Origin: Agapanthus africanus
Lineage: Eukaryota; Streptophyta; Magnoliopsida; Asparagales; Amaryllidaceae
DNA: 64,000 nt
Assembly (NCBI GenBank): GCA_030015575.1
Contig: CM057338.1
Coordinates: 310,871,827-310,935,826 of the forward strand
Reading direction: 5' to 3'
The position numbers were made by a program, and so were the translations under genes. Each line of letters opens with the position of its first letter. The first letter of the stretch is position 1. Below are positions 45,213-57,274 of this stretch, one piece after another. The notes below the pieces were generated by a model. That model worked only from the letters and a program-made list of their open reading frames with translations, had not been told where the DNA came from and made no database searches.

Positions 45213-47332
45213 TGAAAGTGCACGGCAGCGCCCCGGCTGTCATTCCGAGGCCAAAATACGGAAACGAAACTTTTCTTTAAACTTTTAAACCGGCGCTACC
45301 GCATACTAAAAACCCAGATTGGGCCATTAACCTAATGCTATCAAACTAGAGAATGGGTAGAAAGCTATACCGAGCGATCCGTGTCCTTCGGTCTTTGGCC
45401 TCCATCCCGATCTCCTCGCGGAATCTCCGGTCTTCATCTCCTCGTCAGAAAGGGCACCACATCGCCGGGTTCTTTTACGGGCTCCCACCTCTGGACCGAG
45501 GCAACTCGGACACGAAGTTAGTGAGTTGACGTGTCCAAGAATACTGTAGGCGAAGTGTAAGATGGTTTGACTCATGGGGTTGTGAAGTTGCCATGATAGA
45601 GTGGAGGAGAAAGAATGAACTTTGGAGAGAGGTTTGAAATGGAGCTATGAACTTTGATGCAAAATGAGAATGAGATCAAAATTCCTCATACCAAAAAAAT
45701 CACCCTTGCTCTCTCAAGTGGCCGGCCATAATGAAGAGGAGGGAAAATATACAAGGGAGGTGAGTGTAGGAAAAGGAAATGGTGACCATAACCCAAAAGC
45801 AAGCCTCACATCATAATCCAAATCAATCCAATCACAAATCCTTTCTCATTAATGCAAAACCATGATGAATGAAAAAAGCAAAGATGCTAGATTTATCATA
45901 ATCCTCCATTTACAAATAAACCCTTCCACAATTGCTAATTTGCACATTTGCAAATTAGCCCCTCCATCAGAAAAATCCGGCCATGAAGGAATAAAGGAAA
46001 ACTGGCCGAAACGGAATGTAAACTGACAACTTCAAAAAACTGATCCCGTAATAAATTACAGGAAAACGCCGCGACTGTATATACATACCCGCATTTGTAT
46101 TCCGACCGAATACAAATGCAATGAGACAAAATCTACACTGTACAATACTAGGATCCGGCTTAAACTAAAGCCCGCTAGTATTATCTGTCCGATCATGATC
46201 CATGCAATACCGCACGTATAAGATCGAACCCTGCCATATCTCCATACGACCTCTACAGCGTTTCGCCCGAAACTTGAGAAACTGTTTGTGGGGGACTCTA
46301 AAGACTCGTCAAAATTTTGGCTGTGGATTTAACCACTAGCACGTCAGAGGTATTAGCCATACGTAACGGGCTACCAGGTATTGACCAAAAGGGACGTCGA
46401 TGAGCGAACTCATCCTGACACCCTACTGAGCCTGTCAGTGACAATATCCGTACAGTCCGGTCCGTTCGTCTATGAGCATCGCATGGCGGGCCAAGGGGGT
46501 TGGTAAAAGTCAGACCCCCAAAAGCGGTACAAGTCGTGTCGGAGTGTAGACCAGAACACCCTGAGATATTACTGAAATACCTACCAATAAATCTCCTGCC
46601 TTGGACAAGGACTTCGTGTAATGGCTCTCCTAGACACAGCGCGACCTCACCCCCAATACCGGGAGAGACGAACCCCTGCAGATCCGCTCACTGCCTCCAT
46701 GTGGCTCGGGACTGTACCCAACTAAAACCTGTTTGCACGACTCCTTTTGAGTCATGGTAGGGTAGTAATCAAAGCACAGTGGGAACTCATACGAGACAAA
46801 TGACGATCTCAGGTCGATGAACTAACCTGTACACATGTCACCATGGAACTGCCATCTGACGTCAGGTATAAGACCAACTAGCATGTTCCCGGCGAGTCCT
46901 GTCCGGTGTACTCATAACCCAATGAGCATCTGTATACATCTTAGGTGAACCAACTGACACCAGTGGCTTGTGAGACCGGCCACCGCCCCTCGTCGGGGTC
47001 TCGACTGTATACACTAGTCTACTCTGGAGTATCGATGCCCTGTCTCGAAACTCCCATGACTAAGGACCTTTTAAGGATGTGCTTATAGACCCCAGCTCCC
47101 ACGTATATGATCGCCATCATACTTCCGGTCGTCAAGCAAGAATCCTAGAGGCTCTATCAACGTGCAATAGTGATCAGTAATGTCACCTAAAGCAGTACAC
47201 GATGATAAAGATAAACCAGATAGCAAACTATCATCTTGAGTAAGATTGTCCTACCGGTATAGGTCCTCTCTCAATCATTGCAATCACATGCCTGTGATCC
47301 AATAATTGACTCTGAGGGCACTATCTCCAACA
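45213..47332 (-). repeat. Element C 3' LTR (left copy)
   Basis: On the plus strand it begins tgaaagtgcacgg (the other copy has tgtaagtgcacgg) and ends ctccaaca. Differences to the partner LTR are mostly transitions. Confidence 0.96.
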
Positions 47333-47349
47333 ATCTCCCACTTGCACTC
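47333..47349 (-). other. Element C polypurine tract (reverse complement)
   Basis: atctcccacttgcactc directly after the LTR, equal to the tract of E and F except for the last base. Confidence 0.93.
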
Positions 47350-50300
47350 AAGGCTAATTATTGCGATGTCGCATACTCACAGCCCGTGTGATACCGAACA
47401 CCCAACTCCTCTACCAGTCATTCTCATAAAGCTCGTTTGCGAAACTATTGCGTTCGAGGAATAGCCTCAGTGAGTGGATCCGCTCTGATGTTTCTTTCTA
47501 TGTCTCTCTTTATCTCAAGTTCGCGGAGAAAGACATCTCCCGAAATGAGCAATACCTATCTTAGAATATGTTTGGATGTCTGATGGCACCTAGTTCATAA
47601 ATGAACTCCAAATCCAAACTTCTTAAACTGTATTGTCAACTGAACTTAATCAGTATCCTGCGCCATACCTCCCTCAGTGTCCTCTTGGATCACCTGTCTA
47701 AAACACTGCCCCTCGTCAGAGGGAAAACTATAACTCTGACAGCCACTCTGTCATCCAGGTCACCTTGGAAGCCTGGAATGATAACCGTCTCCCAAAAAAG
47801 GTCGTCGTTATCATATCCCTAGAACTTCCACTTATGTTCTAAAACTGCTTCCGAACGTTTCTCCAGTATTGGATCAATATCAACTTATTGCATCTCGTGC
47901 AAAAACATCTGGTGTAGTACTTGACATCTCATGATTGACTCAATTGCCTAAGCAAGTGATCTGCCAATCATGCACATCCCTCTCCCCTTTAGTCTGTAAG
48001 ATACCTTCAGAGAGGGTGACTCCATCACCTGCAGGTATACTACCGTGCCAGGAGTCGTCCATTCTAAATACTCATAGAATGCTGTCTAACTACCCTGATT
48101 GGGAAAATTCCCAAATCTAGATCTAAAACCATAGATCTAGTAACCAGAATATCTGATATAATATCCAAGTCTTATATGGAGAAACCACTGTGTGACAACC
48201 AAAGTATAACCGATCATAGTATAGGAATTTCTTTTCCTACTCTGTGTGTGTCATCCAAATACCAGGACATCACACCCTACTACCTTCTTAACAGATCCAT
48301 CCCCTATTCTGATGAAGTCAAACCTATGACTGTCACATCAGAAATAGATGATCTATCTCCGCTATATCTGCTTTAGTCCATAAATAGACATAAGCTACTT
48401 GTCCACTATGCTTCCGCTGCTCCCACTGACTATGACAACCCTCTGGCAGAGTCATATAGACGTACACTTCTAAAGCTAGTTCAGAACGATGCTATACTCA
48501 TCCTCCTGCCGGGTCTCACAGCCTGGAACAATAGCAATGGCAAGTCTGGGTAAACAAGAACCTCCCTATCACCATCATTGAGGCTACCGGAGTACCTCTC
48601 GGGTGCCTGAGGTTACCCACCATATCTGCGGAGTGGCCAATGGAATGTTAAACCAGATTGAATCTTTAGGTTCTTATCAAATTTTCAGTAATCATTTGCG
48701 GTTCTGGAATCACTTCCAGTTCTACCATATTCCCACTACTGTTTTCTGAAAAAAATCCATTTTAATTAAAACTGTGGCGAGTCTAGAACAATATCACTAT
48801 TGATCTTCCAGATGGTAGAAAGTCAACCCTCGTCATAGCCCAGGTCAACCCACAAACAGCCATTACAGAAACGTGCATTGAGTTGTCCAGTGTCTGGTTT
48901 TAAGCATAAGCTGGACAACTTCCCGTACCTTAACAATGTCAAGGTATGAACTGTTCTATATCCAATATAGAAACAGAGGCACTGATTTAATTGAACCAGA
49001 TTCAAATCATGCAACTATCTCCAGTGCATGTGAACTAAATGGAAAAAGGCCGATCAGTATTACTCAACTTAGGAGTGCATCCAATTATGAGTAACCTGAA
49101 AGAGAAGCAAGTTCTCTTAATCATTACTATCATCTGAATACCATACACAAGTATCTACATCTTCGATCACCTTGAAGAATCCTGATACTTGCAACACCCG
49201 GTTCTCTACTTTATTCTTATACCTATAACTTCTCAAAACTCGGATCTTGTATTTCTACGAAATACATGTCTAAGAACTAGAGAAGTCACAAGTAAACAGA
49301 ATATAGTACGAGTACCTACCCCTTGTCCTAATGGACAGGGACAACATACAATACTCTGTATAAGTCCCTTGAGTCTAATAACTCATTCCCTGTGTGTCAT
49401 AGATCGAAAACTGTACTTATGGTTAAGAAGAATTACATCGTTGTTTAATGCTCCTCACCTAACCATCCACTGATATAGGTAAATGTCATGTACATAATTT
49501 CAAAAAGGTATATCTCACTCTATAAAAATAGACGTACAGATATATCAATTTGAAATTGGTGCATAACAGCGGACATTCAAAACCAAATATTTGCCGTCCG
49601 GCAAATAACCCAGGCGATTTCCTCAAATATCACCAATTACAACGAATTCCGATATAATGAGGACAATCACCCAATTCCCAATAACTTACTCCCACTCATC
49701 ATCTGTAAAACCATACAGATATGAGAATCAAACCTGGTAAATACATACCCTGGAGCAAGGGTTAATTGGGAAATCAGTTTTCTTTTAACAGTACACAGTG
49801 AAACTGAAATATTGAAATGTTTCGATGGGGTATCCGGATATTCTTAGTAATGCCTCTTCCATTATCCAGATTCACAACCGTAACCGTATACTTCTTTGCC
49901 ATCTCCCCAAATCCTTTTATATGTCTTTTAGTCATTACCTTCTGTACACCCCTTTAGGCCAAGTGGTTTCTTCCTTCCTTACCGTTCGGCACCAGCCTAT
50001 GGTTTGGAAGAAGACTATCCAATAAGCATAATCGGTGTACTGTCCTAATCCTAGGAACACTCGCAATGCGAGAGAAGGTGAAGATAAAAGACAACCGAAT
50101 AAACCTTATTCCTATTTCTCCTGAACCAGAATCCATCCCCGAACTGGAACAAGTTCCTTTCGAGTTCGTATATAACCATACGATGAAATATCCAAATAAT
50201 TGTGGATCTTCGTAGTGATACAGAGTGTCCTGGAGAAATACAAAGGTGAAGTGGGAATGGTAATGAAATACTTGATTTGGTCGTGAATAGCAGTCGCAAT

Positions 50301-51050
50301 TTACTTTGCCCTCCTTCTAATCCCTTTATTTGTCTTTACATAATACCTTCTGTACACCTTCGTTAGGCTAATTGGTTTTCTTCATTCCCTACCGTTCGGC
50401 ACCTGCCTATGGTTTGGAAGAAGACTATCCAATTTGCGTAATAGGTGTACCATCATAATCCAAGGAACATTCGCAACCTGAGAGAAGGTAAAAGGAAAAG
50501 ACAACTGAATAGTCCTATTCGTTTTCTCCAGAACCGGAAACCATCCTCGAATAAATTCCTTCGAGTTCGTATATAACTATACGATGGTTTTATCCAATGG
50601 AAGTGGACGTTCATAGTAATACGGGGTGTCCTAGAGAAAATGGTAAAAGTAGGAGTGGCAATGAGGTATGCAACTCTGACAATCCAAAAGCCAGTGTTTA
50701 AGAAGGTTCGGTTAATTTGGTCACTGAGTCATAGTCAAGGGTCGGGCCATGGTCGCTGCCAAAGAGAGAGAGAAAAGAAACACTCAGCGTGCACTCTAAC
50801 CTAGATCGGAATGGTTGTCACTTTATCTAATCAGGAAACCTCCCACTGTAACCTCAAATTCTCCTCCAAACCTGAAAGAAGAATTAGTCGGGATCACCCG
50901 AGGAGTAAACCGACTCATCAGTGGGAATCAGGAACCAACTATCATCGCATGATAACGTGACGGAATCCACTCACGTTATCACACTCCAGAAGGTATGCGC
51001 ATATCTGGTAAGTTTCAGTTTCTTTAGAAACTCCCGATGTGATTTTTACC
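47350..51050 (-). pseudogene. Element C remnant gag-pol region
   Basis: As in E, only scraps of copia pol can be read. The minus strand near 48650-48745 gives MVELEVIPEPQMITENL, the integrase/reverse transcriptase linker. The region also contains the same 0.4-kb tandem duplication (about 49900-50650). Relative to E it has an extra segment of about 170-190 bp near 49412-49605. No catalytic motif of protease, integrase or reverse transcriptase is recognisable. The sharing of losses with E indicates that the defective form itself was copied. Confidence 0.6.
49900..50650. repeat. About 0.4-kb tandem duplication in C interior
   Basis: Two copies of the block with accttctgtacacc and gcctatggtttggaagaaga, homologous to the pair in E at 21310-22090. 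Confidence 0.87.
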
Positions 51051-52951
51051 CCATGCTCTTATGACCTTGACTTTGGCCAACAAATCATAAGTCACATGTC
51101 AAGTTCTACCCGTCATTATCCAGATTGATTTGAACCCACCCGTACCTACCCTTGACTTTGGCCAACAAGGCAGTACGACTGTCCCAAAACAACGCATCTA
51201 TCTATGCTGCAGAAAAGTAACAAATAGTTTTTGGCGAAAAACCTTTAACGTAATGAACTTGATATCGTTGAAGGAACCGGTTAGCTTTTAAAAATATAGT
51301 GGCGAAAACCTTTGCTAAAGAGGTCACTCCCGTGAAGGGATCTCGGCTCTTTCCCCGTAGAATGAGGTGCAGGATATTCCAACTGAATACCACGATGCAA
51401 AGCAAAAGTAAATGACTATAGTAAAGTTATTTCCCTGACGCAAACTTCTGTCCAAGGGGTCACTCCCAGTGAAGGGATCCCGGCCCTTGCCTCGTCGACT
51501 GAGGTGCTGGATATTCATAACCGAATACCACTGTGCAAAACAAAAGAGAACGCCCTTGCAATAACAGCTTTTTGAAAAATTATTCCAACAACATCAGAAT
51601 AGGTTTGTTTAGCTTGCATTGATCCGAATCAACTCAGTCCCATCAATTGATCACACCAATAAAGAACGAAAATAATGATGTACGTACATTCCATCCGCAT
51701 TCGCCACTGGGTCCCGTCATCACCCGTTAGGTTACTTAACTAACGACAGAGTGGGGACTGGACTAGCGCGGATGCAAAACATATACAACATCTACTAGTA
51801 TATATATCAATATATAATAATCGCTCAAGGCGTGATAAAATGCAACATCACAGAAATGTAATAAGTATCACAGAACAATACAGATATCTGGGATCCCTAG
51901 GTTTCATAATGCCGCTACTGAAACCCGACGTTCCCCTGGTCGTGTGGATAGCTTGTGCAATGAAATCCTAGACCCCTACGGGCGCGGCAAGTTACCCGCC
52001 AAAACCTGAAGCGAGGCAGCCCCCTTCAACAACGTGAATGGACCACCCAGCACTTCACGGAATCCGGTAACTTGGGCACTCCTCCTTGGGTCAACCTATA
52101 CCCCCTACGAGTGCGGCGAATAGCTCGCCAATTCTAGAGTGAAGCCCCCTCCGTCTCAATGCCATGAGATGCGTGCCCGTTGCCCTCTAGAACCCGGCTA
52201 TCCATGCAACCCTCCGCGGGGTAATCCTAGTACAGAAAATAAAATATATACAACGGGTATATCGTCCTCAGCCCGGTCGTGCCCCAAAAGAATAATATAC
52301 AAACAGGCAGTAACGGCAGTCCACATGTCGGACGCTCGCCCCGCAATATCAAATGTACATATATAAAAACTATACTAACATTGCATCCAGGCTATCCACC
52401 ACGACAATCCGCAACATCATAGCACAACACAGAACATCAACGTGAATGTCACGTTCGCAAATCCGTCTAAAAGGGCTATAGCAGTTAGACAGGATTTACC
52501 GATCAAATGAAATTCACGGTCGCAGATATAATGTAAATACTGTGAACTAACATGTTTAAAATTTTCGATCGACTAAATTTTCCGAAGTGGGCCCCAAGCA
52601 TAACTGTAGCACTCAAAATAAATCTGGGCCCAAACAGAACATACCAAAAACTCCAATTTCAACTCATAAAGCTACTGTAGAAATTTGGTACGGCAATGAC
52701 ATCTTACTGCCGCGGAACCGTGGCCTGAACAGGGGTTTGGCCGCGATTCCGCGGTCCTATTGTAGGATCACTATATCGAGTTTCTACAGAATGCTTAAAA
52801 CTGCCTGCACGAATTTCTGCAACACTCAAATTAATTTTTCGAGCACAAAAAATTTCGACAGAAAACTGGAGTTGAAAATGGGCTTTTTAGAAAATCCGTT
52901 CGATCGAACTTGTAAACACGTTAGAGCAAGCTAAACTAGGTTAATGGCGTG
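51051..52951 (-). other. Long leader of element C
   Basis: Non-coding leader between PBS and the coding remnant. It contains ccttgactttggccaacaa repeats (51064, 51150), the conserved inverted repeat (51725-51745) and a GC-rich palindromic stretch around 52700-52775 (ccgcggaaccg and gattccgcggt). The blocks are shared with E and F. Confidence 0.7.
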
Positions 52952-52963
52952 GCTCTGATACCA
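52952..52963 (-). other. Element C primer binding site
   Basis: gctctgatacca, reverse complement of TGGTATCAGAGC, one base from the LTR at 52965. Confidence 0.96.
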
Positions 52964-52964
52964 G

Positions 52965-55081
52965 TGTAAGTGCACGGCAGCGCCCCGGCCGTCATTCCGA
53001 GGCCAAAATGCGGAAATGAAACTTTTCTTTAAACTTTTAAACCGGCGCTACCGCGTACTAAAAACCCGGATCGGGCCATTTACCTAATGCTAGCAAACTA
53101 GAGAATGGGTAGAAAGCTATACCGAGCGATCCGTGTCCTTCGGTCTTTGGCCTCCATCCCGATCTCCTCGCGGAATCTCCGGTCTTCATCTCCTCGTCAG
53201 AAAGAGCACCACATCGTCGGGTTCTTTTACGGGCTCCCACCTCTGGACCGAGGCAACTCGGACACGAAGTTGGCGAGTCGACGTGTCCAAGAATACTGTA
53301 GGCGAAGTGTAGGATTATTTGTCTCATGGGGTTGTGAAGTTGCCATGATAGAGTGGAGGAGAAAGAATGAACTTTGGAGAGAGGTTTGAAATGGAGCTAT
53401 GAACTTTGATGCAAAATGAGAATGAGATCAAAATTCCTCATACCAAAAAAATCACCCTTGCTCTCTCAAGTGGCCGGCCATAATGAAGAGGAGGGAAAAT
53501 ATACAAGGGAGGTGAGTGTAGGAAAAGGAAATGTTGACCATAACCCAAAAGCAAGCCTCACATCATAATCCAAATCAATTCAATCTCAAATCTTTTCTCA
53601 TTAATGCAAAACCATGATAAATGAAAAAAGCAAAGATGCTAGATTTATCATAATCCTCCATTTACAAATAAACCCCTCCACAATTGCTAATTTGCACATT
53701 TGCAAATTAGCCCTTCCATCAGAAAAATCCGGCCATGAAGGAACAAAGGAAAACTGGCCGAAACGGAATGTAAACTGGAAACTTCAAAAAATTATCCCGT
53801 AATAAATTACAGGAAAACCCCGCGACTGTATATATATACCCGCATTTGTATTCCGACCGAATACAAATACAATGAGACAAAATCTACACTGTACAATACT
53901 AGGATCCGGCTTAAACCAAAGCCTGCTAGTATTATCTGTCCGATCATGATCCGTGCAATACCGCACGTATAAGATCGAACCCTGCCATATCTCCATACGA
54001 CCTGTACAGCGTTTCGCCCGATACTTGAGAAACTGTCTGTGGAGGACTCTAAAGACTCGTCAATACTTTGGCTGTGGATTTAACCACTAGCACATCAGTG
54101 GTATTAGCCATACGTAACGGGATAGCAGGTATTGACCAAAAGGGACGTCGATGAGCGAACTCATCCTGACACCCTACTGAGCCTGTCGGTGACAATATCT
54201 GTACAGTCCGGTCCGTTCGTCTATGAGCATCGCATGGCGGGCCTAGGGGATTGGTAAAAGTCAGACCCCTAAAAGCGGTACAAGTCGTGTCGGAGTGTAG
54301 ACCAGAACACCCTGAGATACTACTGGAATACCTACCAGTAAATCTCCTGCCTTGGACAAGGACTTCGTGTAATGGCTCTCCTAAACACAGCGCGACCTCA
54401 CCCCCAATGTCGGAAGAGACGAACCCCTGCAGATCCGCTCACTGCCTCCATGTAGCTCGGGACTGTACCCAACTGAAACCTGTTTGCACGACTCCTTTGA
54501 GCCGTGGTAGGGTAGTAATCAAAGCACAGTGGAAACTCACACGAGACAAATGACGATCTCAGGTCGATGAACTAACCTGTACACATGTCACCAGGGAACT
54601 GCCATCTGACGTCAGGTATAAGACCAACTAGCATGTTCCCGGTGAGTCCTGTCCGGTGTACTTATAATCCAATGAGCACCTGTATACATCTTAGGTGAAC
54701 CAACTGACACCAGTGGCTTGTGTGACCGGCCACCGCCCCTCGTCTGGGTGTCGACTGTATATACTAGTCTACTCTGGAGTATCGATGCCCTGTCTCGAAA
54801 CCCCCACGACTAGGGACCTTTTAAGGATGTGCTTATAGACCCCAGCTCCACGTATATGATCGCCATCATACTGCTGGTCGTCAAGCAAGAATCCTAGGGG
54901 CTCTATCAACGTGCAATAGTGATCAGTAATGTCACCTAAAGCAGTACACGATGATAAAGATAAACCAGATAGCATACTATCATCTTGAGTAAGACTGTCC
55001 TACCGGTATAGGTCCTCGCTCAATCATTGCAATCACGTGCCTGTGATCCAATAATTGACTCTGAGGGCACTATCTCCAACA
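52965..55081 (-). repeat. Element C 5' LTR (right copy)
   Basis: Partner of 45213-47332. On the element strand it starts TGTTGGAGATAGTGCCCTC. It ends at 55081, followed by the duplication ttggt. Confidence 0.96.
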
Positions 55082-55084
55082 TTG

Positions 55085-55160
55085 GTATACTTCAGCTCAT
55101 TGTGCCTTCCTTTCCTTTTTGTTTATTCGTGGTTTGACCCTCTCCTTTATTTGGTTGCAG
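55085..55160 (+). other. Intron 2 of the antisense gene (76 bp, phase 1)
   Basis: gtatac...ttggttgcag. The donor GT is part of the ttggt duplication made by element C, so a second copy of it stands at 45211-45212. Exon 45130-45210 joins exon 55161 in frame (SLGLG, then TILNRV). Confidence 0.75.
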
Positions 55161-55568
55161 GGACTATCTTGAACCGGGTTATTCCAAGTGCGGTACCGAT
55201 CATGAGCGGTGATGCAGCGACGCTTCAAGAGCCGGTTATTATGGCCCCAGCTCCCCCGACAGTTCTACAGGAGGCTTCACTTAAGCAGCCGATGACAGAC
55301 ACCGTAACGGCTTCAGAGGCAGAGCTTGGTTCGAACGATGACGTCCCTTTGATGGATGTCTTGAGGAGATCGCTTCTCAGTGCTCAGACTGAAAAGAAGC
55401 ATAGGAAGCGTGCAGCGAGGGAACGAGATGCCAGCTTGGCCGCGGGTGCAGGTTCAAGCACTACCCCATCTATCGCTATTCCTCCAGAGGATGCTCCAGC
55501 TGCCCTGTCTACTGCCCATAGACAGGTCGCGCGCGCGGCTCGGGAAGAAACCGAAAATCTTCCCGAAG

Positions 55569-55633
55569 GTAACGTAACGCGAAGTCTTTTATTAGAACTT
55601 GACCTTCGAATTCTTATATACCATATCCTGCAG
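55569..55633 (+). other. Intron 3 of the antisense gene (65 bp, phase 1)
   Basis: gtaacg...atcctgcag. Joins LPEG to PSPGDEMAG in frame. Confidence 0.75.
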
Positions 55634-55903
55634 GGCCAAGTCCTGGCGATGAGATGGCAGGTGAGATGATGGCGACCCCAGAGCCCGAAGCGGTTACTCT
55701 CTCTCGGGAGTCTGGGACAGCCCAAACCGCCGCTCTTTCCCCTTATGGTTCCCTACTGTCGGCGGGCATCGCGAGTGTCATGATGGCCCTAGTCGAATCA
55801 GGGGACAAAGCCATGGGCACAAAGACTACTCTTCTGAAGGAGAGAGAAGAAGCTGCTACGCTCGGTGATGCTTCCGTCGCGGCTTTGGTTGGTGACCCGT
55901 CAG

Positions 55904-55971
55904 GTTAGTCCTGAGTCACTGTTCTTTTTATTTCACAATCTCGCTCAGCTTATTCTGACGATGTTATGTAG
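55904..55971 (+). other. Intron 4 of the antisense gene (68 bp, phase 1)
   Basis: gttagtcc...gttatgtag. Joins GDPSG to AANAEIVPS in frame. Confidence 0.75.
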
Positions 55972-56073
55972 GTGCAGCGAATGCTGAGATCGTGCCATCT
56001 GAAACACCTCCGGTCGCCGCCATGACGGTTGTTGTTCCCTCGCCTTCTCCTATGTCCTCCGAAATGCTGGAAG

Positions 56074-56151
56074 GTATAGGTTTGCGATTTATCGATCTAA
56101 TTGTGGGTATCATCCCCCTTGCACTGACAATATGTTGTCAAAACTTTGTAG
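56074..56151 (+). other. Intron 5 of the antisense gene (78 bp, phase 1)
   Basis: gtatag...actttgtag. Joins SSEMLEG to VRFDHLY in frame. Confidence 0.7.
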
Positions 56152-56232
56152 GAGTCCGTTTTGATCATCTGTATCAGGTGCTGAACCCGCATTTCTCCTT
56201 CCAGTCGGAAGTCACTCCGCCCCCTGGTGTTG

Positions 56233-56279
56233 GTTAGTATATCCTTCAGCTATTGTTTCTTTCTTTCTTTTACAAATAG
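56233..56279 (+). other. Intron 6 of the antisense gene (47 bp, phase 1)
   Basis: gttagta...acaaatag, with a T/C-rich run before the acceptor. It is short for a plant intron, so it is the least certain of the set. Confidence 0.5.
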
Positions 56280-56387
56280 CCATGATGTTACTAAACCTTC
56301 CTTGTATTGATCACAATTCCATGGATCGGAAGAGGGGACGAGAGAATAGCCTCGCCTCCGGTACTCCCAACTCTGCCATCAGCCACA

Positions 56388-56465
56388 GTAGGTATAGTAG
56401 ATTCCATCGCTCGTGTATTTTCTTTTACCTCCCGATTCGATATTTGACCATGATTTGTTTTGCAG
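56388..56465 (+). other. Intron 7 of the antisense gene (78 bp, phase 1)
   Basis: gtaggtat...gttttgcag. Joins SAISH to TITPTPAPF in frame. Confidence 0.7.
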
Positions 56466-57268
56466 CAATCACACCGACTCCAGCTCCCTTCGAGTCTCTG
56501 ATCACAATGCCGGCAGGGCCTTTTGCTAGACGCATATCTTCCAGGGGTGCTGCGACTAGCCTGCGAATGTTGAGCGAGTTCGTCGAGGATCTTGATGCTA
56601 TGGCCCTCGCATTTGCTGCAGACTTTACTGCTAAGGTTAATTCTATGCTGGCGACGCTCGTGAACTTCCATGACAAAGGCGCCGTCAAGTCTTGGGTTAA
56701 TTATTGCAGAAAGATCGAGGCTTGCCTGTATGAGATTGAGCTCAAGCATCCCGCTCCGGAAGTATCGGCTTTGAACTCCCAGCGAACTGCATGGGTTGAG
56801 CAGAGTGTTCCTTTCCTTCTCCAATTTGAACAAGAGGCGACCCTGAGGCGAAAGGAACATAAAGCGGCTTCCATCGAATCTGTCCAATTGCGTGCCCAGG
56901 TCAAAGCGAACGCTGCCCAGCTGAAAGGTATTTTTGAAAACCTCAAATGATGTATTTCTGACGGGCTGGTGCTGAGGAAGAAGCTTGACTCCACTGAGCA
57001 GGTTACGCAGAGTCATGAAGCCGCTCAGCAAGAAATCGATGAGAAGCTTTCCTCCTGTTTGTAGCAACGTGCTCGAATTGAAGCAGAGTTGGCCGCGGCG
57101 GCTGCTCATAAAAAGGAGTTGAGAGGAGAGCGCGAGCGGCTTGCTGATTTATTAAAAACGCCTCCTTCTCAGTGGCCATCTTTGTATCAAGTGAAAATTT
57201 GTAATCTATGAATAACTTGCATTCATTCCTTTTTTTTATGATGTATCTTGTATTCAATTGAATTTATG

Positions 57269-57274
57269 AATAAA
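57269..57274 (+). terminator. Poly(A) signal of the antisense gene
   Basis: AATAAA lies about 58 bases after the final stop in T-rich sequence, a normal position for a plant polyadenylation signal. Confidence 0.55.

Larger units (their letters stand above)
45213..55081 (-). mobile_element. Element C: Ty1/copia, non-autonomous type
   Basis: The element is 9869 bp, with LTRs of 2120 and 2117 bp, the target duplication ttggt (45208-45212 and 55082-55086), the Met-tRNA PBS beside the right LTR and the PPT beside the left LTR, both on the minus strand. It is closely related to E in LTR ends, leader blocks and pol scraps. It is inserted at an exon-intron boundary of D's antisense gene. Confidence 0.96.
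55161..57211 (+). pseudogene. Antisense gene of element D: exons 3-8, Pro/Ser-rich linker and coiled coil
   Basis: Exons at 55161-55568, 55634-55903, 55972-56073, 56152-56232, 56280-56387 and 56466-57211 are joined by short gt-ag introns, all in phase 1. The first five encode acidic, Pro/Ser/Thr/Ala-rich sequence (for example MAPAPPTVLQEA, ETPPVAAMTVVVPSPSP). The last encodes a helical, charged protein with LSEFVEDLDAMALAFAADF and, further on, QRARIEAELAAAAAHKKEL, likely a coiled coil. Two stops interrupt the last exon (TGA 56948-56950, TAG 57062-57064); the end is TGA at 57209-57211. This is the C-terminal half of the PMD protein that starts at 42764. Exon assignment rests on splice dinucleotides and frame continuity. 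Confidence 0.7.

Noticed and set aside
56291-57109. 272-codon minus-strand frame opposite the coiled-coil exon
   Set aside because: The plus strand has splice junctions with conserved phase and a coiled-coil pattern; the minus frame shows no domain and runs across an intron. It is a shadow of the plus-strand gene.
42764-57211. An ordinary host gene (MAIN-like) interrupted by a copia element
   Set aside because: The gene lies between the pol of a Tat-type element and a matching 3' LTR with polypurine tract, the place where this lineage carries additional antisense ORFs. A captured host gene remains possible, so this is rejected only as the less likely reading.
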